Origin: an uncultured Shewanella sp.
Lineage (GTDB): Bacteria > Pseudomonadota > Gammaproteobacteria > Enterobacterales > Shewanellaceae
Direction: 5' to 3'
Assembly: GCF_947501665.1 (NCBI RefSeq)
Contig: NZ_CANMWS010000026.1
Location: 1-64,000 of the forward strand
Length of the DNA: 64,000 nucleotides
Below the pieces are notes generated by a model that was not told the DNA's origin, did no database searches, and was given only the letters and a program-made list of their open reading frames with translations. This document shows positions 28,843 to 37,988 of the stretch, in pieces; positions within the stretch are counted from its first letter, which is position 1, and the number at the start of each line of letters is the position of its first letter. Made by a program: the position numbers and the translations under genes.

Positions 28843-30597
28843 ATGAACCCATATAGCGCCCCTTTAGCAGATATGCAATTTTTACTTGAGCGAGTCTTTA
28901 ACGCCCAAAAAACCTGGCGCTCATTGCCAGCCATGGCCGATACGGTTGATATTGATACCGCTTTTGCCATTTTAAATGAGGCCAGCAAAATTAGCCGAGA
29001 TTTAATTCACCCCATCAATCGCAGTGGTGATGAGCAAGGTGTTATTCATGAAGGCAATAAAGTTATTACTCCTGAAGGCTTTAAAACGGTATATAAAGAA
29101 TATGCTGAAGGTGGCTGGATAGGTTTATGTGGTGATCCTGATTTTGGAGGCATGGGAATGCCAAAGATGTTAGGGGTGTTGGTCGATGAGATGGCTTATA
29201 GTGCTTCAAACGCATTTACTCTATATGGTTCATTAACCGCTGGAGCGGCATTATGCATTCATGCCCACGGAAGTGATGCGCTCAAGAATACTTATTTACC
29301 ACCTTTGTACAGTGGAGAATGGGCTGGAGCGATGGGGATGACTGAACCACAATCGGGTTCAGACTTAAAAGGGATCCGTACTAAAGCCATTCCACAAGAG
29401 GACGGGAGTTATCACATTAATGGTAGCAAAATTTTCATTACAGGTGGTGATCATGATTTAACTGAAAATGTCATCCACTTAGTGTTAGCCAAACTACCTG
29501 AATCAAAAGGGATTTCATTATTTTTAGTCCCTAAGATTGCTTTAGATATGAATGGACAACTTGCTAACGAAAATGGTGTTACAGTGGGCGCCATTGAGCA
29601 TAAAATGGGTCTTAAGGCGTCATCAACTTGTGTCATGAATTTTGATAATGCGAAAGGGTATTTGATTGGTGAGCCTAATCGCGGTTTAGCATGCATGTTT
29701 ACTATGATGAATTATGAGCGTTTAGCGATTGGGATCCAGGGACTTGGTACATCGCAAGCTGCCTATCAAATGGCATCAGAGTATGCTAAAGAGCGTTTAC
29801 AGGGGGCTGCAGCAGGAGCATCGAGACAAGAACACAAGGATCCTATTATAGTACATGGCGATGTCAGGCGTATGTTGTTAAATATAAAATGTCTAACTGA
29901 GGCTGGGCGGGCATTATCGGTTTATACCGGGCAACAACTTGATTTGGCAAAATATGCTGAAGGGGAAGTACAAATTAAAGCTCAACAATATGTCGGTCTA
30001 TTAACACCTGTGGCTAAGGCATTTTTAAGTGATCGCGGTTTGGATGCGGCTATTTTGGGTCAACAAGTCTTTGGGGGTCATGGTTATATTCGTGAAACTG
30101 GGATTGAACAATTAGTGAGGGACACTCGAATCGCACAAATTTATGAAGGCACTAATGGCATTCAAGCAATTGACTTTCTTGGGCGAAAAGTGATTGGTGA
30201 TAATGTAGTGGCATTAAGACTCTTTATTGACGAACATAAAACTAATATCGAAAACATGTCTCAGGTGGCGCCTCATTATAAGCAACGTGTCATTGAATTG
30301 TTGAGTCGCTTATTAGATAGTGCGCTACAAGTGAATGAAAATAAAACCCGTTACCCTGCATTAGTGAATGCTTGTGCTGTGGACTTCTTAGATGCCTTTG
30401 GCTATATCCTGTACGGCTATTTTTGGCTAGCCATGGCCGATGCGGCTAATGGGCATAGTGATCCTCAATTTGAGTTGCAAAAGCAACATCTAATGCAATT
30501 TTATTTTGATAAAATGCTCGCAAAAGCAGACTTTCATTTAAGTCAAGTTAACGTGGGGGATAATGCGACTATGGCCATGCCTGAAACACTATTTTAA
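28843..30597 (+). CDS. Acyl-CoA dehydrogenase, FadE/DmdC-like long form
   Basis: A flavoenzyme that introduces the 2,3-double bond of acyl-CoA in beta-oxidation or a related acyl-CoA pathway. The 584-residue length, with an N-terminal extension and an extra C-terminal helical domain, fits the ~590-residue group annotated as acyl-CoA dehydrogenase or 3-methylmercaptopropionyl-CoA dehydrogenase. Visible motifs are GAMGMTEPQSGSDL (FAD/substrate site, ~165-178), KIFITGGDHD, and FGGHGYIRETGIEQLVRDTRIAQIYEGTNG, where the Glu of YEGTNG is the expected catalytic base. It is a single-gene unit with a palindromic operator candidate before it and a hairpin after it. The substrate cannot be told from sequence alone. 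Confidence 0.85.
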   Translation: MNPYSAPLADMQFLLERVFNAQKTWRSLPAMADTVDIDTAFAILNEASKISRDLIHPINRSGDEQGVIHEGNKVITPEGFKTVYKEYAEGGWIGLCGDPDFGGMGMPKMLGVLVDEMAYSASNAFTLYGSLTAGAALCIHAHGSDALKNTYLPPLYSGEWAGAMGMTEPQSGSDLKGIRTKAIPQEDGSYHINGSKIFITGGDHDLTENVIHLVLAKLPESKGISLFLVPKIALDMNGQLANENGVTVGAIEHKMGLKASSTCVMNFDNAKGYLIGEPNRGLACMFTMMNYERLAIGIQGLGTSQAAYQMASEYAKERLQGAAAGASRQEHKDPIIVHGDVRRMLLNIKCLTEAGRALSVYTGQQLDLAKYAEGEVQIKAQQYVGLLTPVAKAFLSDRGLDAAILGQQVFGGHGYIRETGIEQLVRDTRIAQIYEGTNGIQAIDFLGRKVIGDNVVALRLFIDEHKTNIENMSQVAPHYKQRVIELLSRLLDSALQVNENKTRYPALVNACAVDFLDAFGYILYGYFWLAMADAANGHSDPQFELQKQHLMQFYFDKMLAKADFHLSQVNVGDNATMAMPETLF

Positions 30598-30616
30598 GGA
30601 CGATTTTATTACCTCA

Positions 30617-30654
30617 AAGATACTGACAGTTTTGTTTATTGTTGTCAGTATCTT
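30617..30654. terminator. Hairpin between convergent acyl-CoA dehydrogenase and dacB
   Basis: A 12-bp perfect stem (AAGATACTGACA / TGTCAGTATCTT) with a 14-base loop lies between two converging stop codons. There is only a weak T-run. Confidence 0.55.
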
Positions 30655-30685
30655 AACTTATTGTGGTAAATAGGAGAGGCTATTT

Positions 30686-32125
30686 TTATTGGGCGGCTAA
30701 TAATTCAGTGAGTCGCACGTTAAAAGCGGGGCGTTTATTTTGCTTTGAAGGAGGTGAGATCCCATTTTCTAAACTGACAAAAAGGAATTGTTTACCTGAT
30801 TGAGTGTTAATAAAGCCAGCTAAATTATCCACGCCTTTTAGTGTGCCTGTTTTTGCTATTACTCGTCCTTTGAGCCTTTTTAAGTTAAAGCCCTGGCGAT
30901 GTTGCAGCGTACCTCTAATGCCTGAGATCGGTAGCGCTTGGATCAAATACTGAAATCGATGATCAGTAGCGATTAATTGCAGTACAGATGCAAGTTGTGA
31001 TGCGGTTATTAAGGTATATCGAGAAAGTCCTGAACCATCGATGATTGTTGCTTGACTTAAATCAATGCCAAGAAAGCGCAATTCAGCTTTTAATGCTTTT
31101 ATACCTTGTTTAAATAAATCCTGTCCGTCGTATTTTTGCCCCATCTTCTTAACTAAACTGTCCGCAATAAAGTTATTAGAATCTGAGAGCATGATATCAA
31201 GTAGTTGGCTTAACGGTGCTGATGAATGGGTGGCAAGAGGTTGGAGAGGCTGAATATGGGTCTCTTTTTGGATAAATTGGCCTTTCAGTTCGATCCCTAA
31301 GGATGACATGACTTGGGCCAAAACTTGCTCTGCATATCGCTTTGGATCGGTAATCGCAATCTGTAATTTAAGTCCATTAGGTTTTGAAAAACAACCCGTG
31401 AGGTGAAATTGATTATCCGGCAGTGGAATGAGTTCAAGATCACAGTCTTTGTTATTAGGTGTATAAATAGCGTTACTGGTAATATTAACAGGAATAACTT
31501 GTTCAAGGTGCAATTGGGCTGCTGCAATGGCTTTATTGGGAGTCAATTGGGCTTTAATACAGTTCTGGTCAATGGAATATTGAGATAGGGGGGCGGCATA
31601 GCACAAAGGTAAATCTTCCCAACTCCAGCCTGGTGCACGCCAGTTATTTTTATTTTCATCTTTACTGACTAAATAAACATCGCCAGTGATTGTTGTCAGC
31701 CCCATTTTTTTAACGGCTTCAAATAGTAAATAGACATCCTGCTGCGTTAGGCTAGGATCGCCATCAAAAGCAATGAAGAGGTCGCCATTGAGCTTTCCTT
31801 GAATAATGGGGGCATTGCTATAAATAACCGTTTTAAAGGTAAAGTCAGCACCAAAATAGGAATTCGCTGCAACAGCAGTAAGCAGCTTCATTGTGCTTGC
31901 AGGGAGAAAATATTGGCGAGTATTTTTTTTAAATAACACTGACGAATGAGATTGAGTATTTGATGCGATCTCTTGTACCCACACGGCAGTTTGTGAGCTA
32001 ATGGGTATAATCTTGTTAATTTGTGCTGATAACGATTCTTTTGCAAGGGCTGGGACAGTGAACATACTCGTTAATAGGATGGCACTGGCCAGTTTGCATG
32101 TAAATACGGATGTTTTTTTTATCAT
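30686..32125 (-). CDS. dacB: D-alanyl-D-alanine carboxypeptidase/endopeptidase, PBP4 type
   Basis: A periplasmic low-molecular-weight penicillin-binding protein that trims pentapeptides and cuts cross-links in peptidoglycan. The 479-residue protein starts with a signal peptide ending near ALA at residue 28. All three active-site motifs are present: Ser77-Thr-Met-Lys80, SDSNNF (SxN) in the middle, and KTGT in the C-terminal third (KTGTLKGVDNLAGF). The long insertion between the first two motifs is typical of PBP4/DacB. The small membrane-protein gene lies 21 bases upstream on the same strand and may be cotranscribed. Confidence 0.93.
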   Translation of the reverse strand: MIKKTSVFTCKLASAILLTSMFTVPALAKESLSAQINKIIPISSQTAVWVQEIASNTQSHSSVLFKKNTRQYFLPASTMKLLTAVAANSYFGADFTFKTVIYSNAPIIQGKLNGDLFIAFDGDPSLTQQDVYLLFEAVKKMGLTTITGDVYLVSKDENKNNWRAPGWSWEDLPLCYAAPLSQYSIDQNCIKAQLTPNKAIAAAQLHLEQVIPVNITSNAIYTPNNKDCDLELIPLPDNQFHLTGCFSKPNGLKLQIAITDPKRYAEQVLAQVMSSLGIELKGQFIQKETHIQPLQPLATHSSAPLSQLLDIMLSDSNNFIADSLVKKMGQKYDGQDLFKQGIKALKAELRFLGIDLSQATIIDGSGLSRYTLITASQLASVLQLIATDHRFQYLIQALPISGIRGTLQHRQGFNLKRLKGRVIAKTGTLKGVDNLAGFINTQSGKQFLFVSLENGISPPSKQNKRPAFNVRLTELLAAQ

Positions 32126-32146
32126 ATTTTAGAATTATAAACTGAA

Positions 32147-32317
32147 TTATGCATCTTGATCCTTATCGTCTTTTTCCATCATTCGAAATAATTGTAATGT
32201 GATAAAAAGAACCAAAATGAGAAAGAGTGGAAATAAGAAAATACCCAAAATGGATTTAAAATGAAATAATCCCCAGGCGGCTAAGAGAGAAATCAGTATC
32301 GTGATAAGCGCTTTCAT
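32147..32317 (-). CDS. Two-helix small membrane protein
   Basis: A 56-residue frame from ATG 32317 to TAA 32147 encodes two hydrophobic stretches (about 3-18 and 22-44), the second running LGIFLFPLFLILVLF, and then a charged tail MMEKDDKDQDA. The composition is that of a genuine membrane protein rather than a chance frame, and an in-frame TAG just upstream fixes the start. It lies 21 bases before dacB. No family is recognised. Confidence 0.55.
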   Translation of the reverse strand: MKALITILISLLAAWGLFHFKSILGIFLFPLFLILVLFITLQLFRMMEKDDKDQDA

Positions 32318-32592
32318 AATGGTGTGCTATTTCTTGTGAGAGTATTCAAGGTGAATGCTTAATCTCTTATAATACAGTTTACTTCAAAAGTGAATATTTT
32401 TGAGGTATAGAAAAATAATTTCTTAAAAATTTGTTTCTTTCATGAAATTAATGGGTAATTGTTTGCTTTATGAAGCATAAAGGTGGGTATAGGTAAGTAA
32501 CATTGTTTCTAATGTGAGGGGGCATTTTTGTGGTGAAAATGTTTTTACACAAGATTAAAATGAGTCGCCCAAACGCTTCAAATGGTAAATTG

Positions 32593-32631
32593 GCCCAATT
32601 TGAGTCTATAGATTGACTCAAATTGATGGGC
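32593..32631. terminator. Hairpin downstream of the YvcK-like gene
   Basis: A perfect 10-bp inner stem (AATTTGAGTC / GACTCAAATT) with an 8-base loop is extended by GCCC/GGGC on the outside. It follows the leftward YvcK-like gene. No strong T-run is visible. Confidence 0.45.
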
Positions 32632-32663
32632 TAATGGCTTTTAGTTGTGATAATGATAAAAAG

Positions 32664-33578
32664 TTAAGAGGCTTGTGAGGTTCTATCTTTAATACTGACC
32701 ATGTTAGACAGCGCATCAACTAAGGCTAATCTGTCATGTAAGCCGACATGATGTTTACTTCTTAGTGGGTAAAAATAAGTATTGTGTTTTTGCGTAGGAA
32801 TGTTAGCGTGACAAAGCACTTTATCGACAATTTTAATACCGAGTAATTGATGACACCATTCTAACTTATCTTTTATATTGCAATTACTTATTGGTGATGG
32901 TTCTTTGGTGAGATTATCAATAAGAATAATCTCAGCGTTTGATTGGGTGAGCGCCTCAGCAAATTGTGGTAATAAAAGAGGTGGCATGATACTGGTTAAA
33001 AAACTACCTGGGCCTAATATGATCAGTTCAGCTTCTTTCACGGCCTCGCAAGCTTCTGCGGTAACAGATACTTGAGGTTCGAGTGATAGAGCAATAGGTG
33101 TATCAGCCATATTATCAACATTTAACTCACCTAAAACACGATTTCCAGATGCTTCTATCGCAACAAGGTGTGTGGGGTGCTCAGACATCGGGATCACTTT
33201 TGTTTCTATCTTAAGTAATCGACGAATTAAATTGACGGCTTCTAGTGGTCGGACACATAATTCATCCAGAGCGAGTAAAATAAGATTGCCTAAATTATGT
33301 CCTGATAATTCCATTTCCCCTGTAAATCGATATTCAAATAATAACGTTCCCATTGAAGGACGTTCTGCTAATTCAGAGAGGCAATTGCGTAAATCTCCCC
33401 AAGCAATACAATCTTGGTCGGCGCGAAGACGGCCAGTAGAGCCACCATTATCAGTTGTTGCGACGATCCCTGTGAGGCGGTCGCCTAAAAAAGAAAGAGA
33501 TGATAGGACACGCCCCAGTCCGTGACCTCCACCAATAGCGACAACATGATTAAAGCGATTGAGTGCATTATGTTTCAT
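32664..33578 (-). CDS. ybhK: YvcK/YbhK-type gluconeogenesis factor (CofD-like fold)
   Basis: The 304-residue protein has the family's N-terminal nucleotide-binding motif VVAIGGGHGLGRVLSSL, then ATTDNGGSTGRLR and WGDLRNCLSEL, which are hallmark YvcK/YbhK segments. A GPGSFLTSIMPPLL segment follows. In Bacillus the homologue binds UDP-sugars and links growth on gluconeogenic carbon to cell-wall synthesis; the role in gammaproteobacteria is less clear. ATG 33578 is preferred to the TTG at 33587 because AAGG lies about ten bases upstream of the ATG and almost touches the TTG. Length matches YbhK (~302). Confidence 0.88.
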   Translation of the reverse strand: MKHNALNRFNHVVAIGGGHGLGRVLSSLSFLGDRLTGIVATTDNGGSTGRLRADQDCIAWGDLRNCLSELAERPSMGTLLFEYRFTGEMELSGHNLGNLILLALDELCVRPLEAVNLIRRLLKIETKVIPMSEHPTHLVAIEASGNRVLGELNVDNMADTPIALSLEPQVSVTAEACEAVKEAELIILGPGSFLTSIMPPLLLPQFAEALTQSNAEIILIDNLTKEPSPISNCNIKDKLEWCHQLLGIKIVDKVLCHANIPTQKHNTYFYPLRSKHHVGLHDRLALVDALSNMVSIKDRTSQAS

Positions 33579-33725
33579 GAATGCCAAGCCTTTTGTGTGT
33601 TTAAGTTGTTTTTAAAACATAAAGAAAACACATTATACATGTTTGTTCGATGTTTTAGCGATGTAATCTTCACTAAGCTAGCATATAATGGGCTGTGTTT
33701 GTCTATTTATTAATGAAATAGGTTA

Positions 33726-33930
33726 GGGTCTGTTGATCTTTAGTGGTTAATGATGTTCGAGATAAACGTGTTTTAATCGCGGCTGGAGGATTAATACTTA
33801 GTGGCCTAAGCCCTATCTTTAAACTAAGCGGCTAAAAAATGAAACAATAGAATAGCTATAGGGACAAACTTTGCGTTTATTACGGAGCCACTAACTGATG
33901 TAAAAATCATGACTAAAGATCAACGAGCCC
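33726..33930. mobile_element. MITE-like element with terminal inverted repeats
   Basis: The ends are GGGTCTGTTGATCTTTAGT and, on the other strand, GGGCTCGTTGATCTTTAGT: 16 of 19 positions match, differing only in bases 4-6. A TA dinucleotide flanks each end (33724-33725 and 33931-33932), as expected for a TA target duplication. The 205-base interior has no ORF. It lies in the divergent gap between the ybhK-like and Bax-like genes, about 20 bases before the latter's start. I infer a non-autonomous element moved by an IS not seen in this window. Confidence 0.6.
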
Positions 33931-33951
33931 TAAGTTAAGTAAGGAGTTGTG

Positions 33952-34779
33952 GTGAAAACAGGAAAACTTGGACGTATTACAATTGTATTGGGCTGTGTCA
34001 TTATTTTGTTTATTATAGTGCGCCTCATGGTGATCCCTTCACTGTTAACCCAAGAAGTGGGGAGTCAACATCTTGAAAAAAATATCATGCCAGCTTCCAA
34101 AGTCCCAGATTTTGCTAAATTAGGGACGATCAGTGAGAAAAAAAGAGCTTTTTTTGATTATTTAAAGCCGTTAGTGCATCAGCAAAATGCGATCATTAGT
34201 GATGAGCGTTTGTTTTTATTCTCTATTCGTTCTGAGCTTTTGCAAGATAGGGAGCTTACTGCTGCTGAAGAGTTTAGGTTAAATCAGATAACAGAAAAAT
34301 ATCAATTTACTCTGCGAAGTTTAAATCCGGCAATCATTAATACCTTATTAGAAAGGGTGGATACGATCCCTGAACCCCTTGTGCTTATTCAAGCAGCTAA
34401 AGAATCAGGCTGGGGGAGTTCACGTTTTGCGAGGGAAGGCTTTAACTTTTTTGGACAATGGTGTTATAAAAAAGGCTGTGGTTTAGTGCCGAGATCGAGA
34501 ACTCAAGGCCTTTCTCATGAAGTGGCTGTTTTTTCAAGTGTTGAGGGATCTGTTGCTGCCTATATGAGAAATTTAAATACAAATGCCGCTTATCAGCTAC
34601 TTCGTAAAATTAGGACTGATTTGCGGGCTCAAGGGAAGGTGCCAACGGCAAATCAATTAGTCTATGGATTAGTTAATTACTCTGAGCGTCAACAAGCATA
34701 TATCAATGAGCTATTAAGTTTATTGAAACATAATAAAAAGTATTTAGTGGAAAATTATGAACACAAACCTGCTGTCTAA
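33952..34779 (+). CDS. Bax-like peptidoglycan glucosaminidase
   Basis: GTG 33952 is chosen because AAGGAG ends five bases upstream; GTG 33949 is too close. The 275-residue protein has an N-terminal membrane anchor (about 8-28) and a glucosaminidase (lysozyme-like) domain. The motif LIQAAKESGWGSSRFAREGFNFFGQWC contains the expected catalytic Glu in AKES. That pattern is typical of the Bax family and N-acetylglucosaminidases that cut murein glycan strands. It should act in the periplasm from the inner membrane. The next gene overlaps by 23 bases, so the two are co-translated. Confidence 0.85.
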   Translation: MKTGKLGRITIVLGCVIILFIIVRLMVIPSLLTQEVGSQHLEKNIMPASKVPDFAKLGTISEKKRAFFDYLKPLVHQQNAIISDERLFLFSIRSELLQDRELTAAEEFRLNQITEKYQFTLRSLNPAIINTLLERVDTIPEPLVLIQAAKESGWGSSRFAREGFNFFGQWCYKKGCGLVPRSRTQGLSHEVAVFSSVEGSVAAYMRNLNTNAAYQLLRKIRTDLRAQGKVPTANQLVYGLVNYSERQQAYINELLSLLKHNKKYLVENYEHKPAV

Positions 34780-35410
34780 ATGTATTATACCAACACGTTT
34801 ATTATTGAGTTGCCTGATATTCGTTCAAATGAGTGTGTTTGCGGCACCATTCTCACTGGAGTATCAAGGTTTTTATCAACGATTAAAAAAAGTAAACTTG
34901 GGCCATTTTCAATTAATTGAAATGGCTTTTTTAGTTCCAAATAAGACATTATGTCGAATTAAAAGTGGCAACATTGCGACAGAGAAACACATTTATCCTT
35001 TAACCTATAATGATGATCAACAATTATATTTGCCTTTTGATGCTCAATTGAAGAGAGATAGGGCGCTGATCAATATGGATATTGAAGGTAATGCCAGAGA
35101 CTGTCGCATCATGATGCAAATTAGAGGTAGGCAGCTTAAAAGTAGCTACAAAGCAACTGAAATGAAGCAAATACAAAATGAAATGAATAGATTATTAAAA
35201 AGTCTTCAAGGTTTTCCAATGAAATATTTTTATCAACCCATTACAGGGGTAAATATTGAATTTGATGAACCAACACAAGTGACGATTGATGATATTCAAG
35301 TTTATATTGGAAAACAGTTTCATTTAGGCTCTAAAACAATCGAACAGTTATCTCAAGTATCATTTAGCCACAAACCTAAGCTTATTAGCCCTTGGCTCGA
35401 GGAGCGTTAA
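34757..35410 (+). CDS. Secreted DUF2987-family protein
   Basis: The 217-residue protein has a signal peptide ending near VFAAP (residue ~31). The mature part shows the DUF2987-like pattern: FSLEYQGFYQRLKKVNLGHFQ, LCRIKSGNIATEKHIYPL, and LYLPFDAQLKRDRALINMDI. Such proteins are common in Shewanella and Vibrio relatives and have no known function. The gene begins inside the end of the Bax-like gene, which suggests a linked envelope function. Confidence 0.7.
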   Translation: MNTNLLSKCIIPTRLLLSCLIFVQMSVFAAPFSLEYQGFYQRLKKVNLGHFQLIEMAFLVPNKTLCRIKSGNIATEKHIYPLTYNDDQQLYLPFDAQLKRDRALINMDIEGNARDCRIMMQIRGRQLKSSYKATEMKQIQNEMNRLLKSLQGFPMKYFYQPITGVNIEFDEPTQVTIDDIQVYIGKQFHLGSKTIEQLSQVSFSHKPKLISPWLEER

Positions 35411-35423
35411 TATCAAACAATCA

Positions 35424-35456
35424 GTCATAATCCTTCAATAATTTAAGGATTATGAC
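35424..35456 (+). terminator. Hairpin after the Bax-like/DUF2987 operon
   Basis: A 12-bp perfect stem (GTCATAATCCTT / AAGGATTATGAC) with a 9-base loop lies 14 bases after the stop codon. The tail lacks a long T-run. Confidence 0.55.
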
Positions 35457-35548
35457 GAATAAAATCGCTACCTACATTCTAATTATGTTATAAATAGAAA
35501 CATAACAAACCCACGTCTTCAGCAAGACACACAGCCTAATCGTCGCAA

Positions 35549-35880
35549 TGGCACCAGTCAAAAACCGTAAACACCTTGCAACTCAGCTTATTAAGAAACA
35601 TCAAATTGATGAAATATGTCGCATCAAAGCATCAAAAAGCCTTTATGGCTGATTTAAAACTTGTTTATCGAGCCGTTATGAAGGAACTGCCGAGATAGCA
35701 CTGGATGAACTTGAGGCTAAATGGGGTAATGATTATCCATTGTTATCAACGCTTGGCCTCGAAAGTGGGATAACTTATCGTACTACTTTAAGTATCCAGA
35801 GCATATACAACAGCGTCAACTCATTATCCCCCTATGTATCCTGACTTCCATACCAACAAGAAAAAGAAAGTGGAAAGAGC
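35549..35880 (+). pseudogene. IS256-family transposase remnant
   Basis: Across frames the stretch reads HQKAFMADLKLVYRAVMKE (from 35630), then TAEIALDELEAKWGNDYPLL, then KWDNLSYYFKYPEHIQQRQL. That is the conserved order of the catalytic C-terminal half of IS256-type (Transposase_mut) enzymes, broken by at least two frameshifts and lacking the rest. An upstream short frame MAPVKNRKHLATQLIKKHQ (35549 on) may be a piece of the N-terminus. I see no terminal repeats. It is a decayed relic. Confidence 0.75.
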
Positions 35881-35885
35881 CCTAT

Positions 35886-37571
35886 TTAATTGATTGGTGT
35901 TAACTGAAATGTATTTTGGAAGGATTGATAACCATACCAGGTTGATGTATCTCTTTTTCCTCTGCCACTTCCCCAAGTACATTTAGCGTGAATTTTTTCT
36001 TTTTTCCATTTGTAGTAAAGTCCGCCGCATATTTCCAGCTTGTCATAGCCTAGGCTGGCTTGAGTGTCGCGAATACTTCGGCTGGTTGACCAAACATAAA
36101 AATTACGGCCTTCAAAGGTACTTCTGGCTTGGTTAGAGGGTGATTCCACCTTGGTATAGCAGGAGCTATTGCTCTTTACATCAGGTGAAGGCATTTTAAA
36201 CAACGCCGCCATTTCAGAGTATGCTGTGGAATTGGATATATTCGAGATGCACAGGGATGCGACGGTGTTAGATTCTGATGTGGCAAAACTCATTCCTCCC
36301 GTAACAGAGGTCGTGTTTGATGAGCCTATTTGGGTAGTGCCGCTGATTGATTCAGTCAGTGATGTGGTATATGAAGACGTACTGCAGTTAGTTTGTGTAG
36401 CAGGAGATGACTCTACAAAGCCTAGCCCATCATAGGATTGAAGCACATTGTTACAATTATAGCTGCTGTTACATATTTCCAGCCCGCCATCTGTCGGGGT
36501 GAAAAGATAACCGCAGGTGGGGTTACCCGGCCTATGATATCTTAATACGCTGTGCAAACCATATTCGGTTGCAAACCAGGAGCGCTGGTTCTTATCATCA
36601 TGCGTATAGGCATTATCCATTGCCAGCGTTGCGGATACTTTTACAATATGGAAGTCAGTGTCGAGATCTTCAGAATATACGGTATAGGTGTAGACATAAA
36701 CGCTATAGCGGCTATTGGGGTAGTCAGATGCGATGCTGGCGCAATTGGATGTGTTTAGCTCATCACAGCTATAATAATCGTCGTCATAATAAATTCGATA
36801 AATATCGGTGCTTGATTGTGGAGTGACGATATTATGTATCAGATTACCATCATCGACTTCGTTAGTGGTTTCTACAGGCTTGAGTAGCGTTTCTCCTTGC
36901 TCTGTGGTGATCTGTTTGGGGCTATTACTGTTAGCGGCAAGATCCTTTAGCTCATTGATGTTAAGTACTGCAGCTGAGGTGGGGCTGCTTGCTTGTTTGA
37001 TTTCAGCAATTAAATCTTCAATCGAGTGAGCGATGGCTTGTCTATTTAATTCCGTAATAAAGTCACTATCGCCGACAGTCTCTGTAGAGGGAATTTCATG
37101 CCGATGGTTGGTCCAAATAGGTATTTCGTCTACCAAACGTAATTCTCGCCATGTAAGCGTATCCAGTCCAACTGCATAGATATCGGAAAAGCCCAAATGA
37201 GCCATCAGCTTATTGGTATGTTCACCGTCGGCTTGTATGAGAGTGACAGGTTTACCCTGATTCAGTACGGTTTTAATGAAAGCCTCATTCAGACTACTGG
37301 ACAAAACGTCATCAATATGTTCCCCACCAATAAAGATAGCTGCAATATCTGTATCTGATGATAAATCCTCCGAAGTACTGTATAGGGTGAATTTCTCTGA
37401 GAGTAGTTCTGAAATATCTGTATCGGTGGTTTCTGTGCCGAGGTAAACAACATTCAGGCTTTCGGTGCTATCCGAACTTGAGCTATTGTCATTGCAGCCA
37501 AGTAGGTTACTAAGGCTAAGGTTTATTAGTGATAGCCAGAGAAAAGTATTGAGGCGAGACATTTTTTTCAT
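35886..37571 (-). CDS. Lipoprotein with a leukocidin/cytolysin-like C-terminal half
   Basis: The 561-residue protein has a lipobox NLLGC with Cys26. Residues 40-200 form an alternating strand/helix region (LNVVYLGTET, AAIFIGGEH, KPVTLIQADGEHTNKLMAHLGF). Residues 290-560 are beta-rich with eight or more Cys. A Ser/Thr-rich alternating stretch TESISGTTQIGSSNTTSVTG then SFATSESN resembles the membrane-inserting hairpin of leukocidin/aerolysin-type toxins. A related layout without the lipobox is seen in the protein at 47550-49085. AAAGGA stands nine bases before ATG 37571. Toxin or immunity-type lipoprotein are both possible; the family call is by eye. Confidence 0.5.
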   Translation of the reverse strand: MKKMSRLNTFLWLSLINLSLSNLLGCNDNSSSSDSTESLNVVYLGTETTDTDISELLSEKFTLYSTSEDLSSDTDIAAIFIGGEHIDDVLSSSLNEAFIKTVLNQGKPVTLIQADGEHTNKLMAHLGFSDIYAVGLDTLTWRELRLVDEIPIWTNHRHEIPSTETVGDSDFITELNRQAIAHSIEDLIAEIKQASSPTSAAVLNINELKDLAANSNSPKQITTEQGETLLKPVETTNEVDDGNLIHNIVTPQSSTDIYRIYYDDDYYSCDELNTSNCASIASDYPNSRYSVYVYTYTVYSEDLDTDFHIVKVSATLAMDNAYTHDDKNQRSWFATEYGLHSVLRYHRPGNPTCGYLFTPTDGGLEICNSSYNCNNVLQSYDGLGFVESSPATQTNCSTSSYTTSLTESISGTTQIGSSNTTSVTGGMSFATSESNTVASLCISNISNSTAYSEMAALFKMPSPDVKSNSSCYTKVESPSNQARSTFEGRNFYVWSTSRSIRDTQASLGYDKLEICGGLYYKWKKEKIHAKCTWGSGRGKRDTSTWYGYQSFQNTFQLTPIN

Positions 37572-37619
37572 GGAACTAGTCCTTTAGTGAATAAATAGCT
37601 TTTATTTTGTCATGCTGTT

Positions 37620-37775
37620 TTAGGCTTTAGTGTATAAGGCGTATTTTTCGAGAAGTGCGACATTCTCACCGTGGCAATTGGATGAGAAACCTTCTCTAAC
37701 AAACAAGCCAATACCTAAACCATTAAGATCAACAACTGGGCGTGTAATAAGTAGTATAAACATTCTTTTTTCCAT
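37620..37775 (-). CDS. Short ORF or gene remnant of unknown identity
   Basis: A 51-residue frame from ATG 37775 reads RPVVDLNGLGIGLFVREGFSS in its middle. The composition looks protein-like, but there is no convincing ribosome site, and the neighbourhood is full of gene debris. It is as likely to be the tail of a decayed gene as a real small protein. Confidence 0.2.
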   Translation of the reverse strand: MEKRMFILLITRPVVDLNGLGIGLFVREGFSSNCHGENVALLEKYALYTKA

Positions 37776-37911
37776 AAAGCCTAATATTTGGTCATATTGA
37801 CCTCTTTTTTACCCCCAAAGCCAAAATGAAATGCACATGGACTCACATTTCAACTTAATATGAAATAAGCATAATATTTCGTGTTGAGTTATTTAATAAG
37901 GGTTTTATTTC

Positions 37912-37988
37912 ATGGGTGGTAAACATCTAACTCAGAAAGAGCGGTTTTACATAGAAAAACGCTTAGCCTGTAATGGGTTAAATCTGCT
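37912..37988 (+). pseudogene. IS30-type transposase N-terminal fragment
   Basis: From ATG 37912 the frame reads MGGKHLTQKERFYIEKRLA, matching the opening of IS30-family transposases (HLTxxERYxIxxxL). Similarity ends at about codon 24, where modF sequence begins. It is the stub left after an insertion and deletion that also removed the 5' part of modF. Confidence 0.6.
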
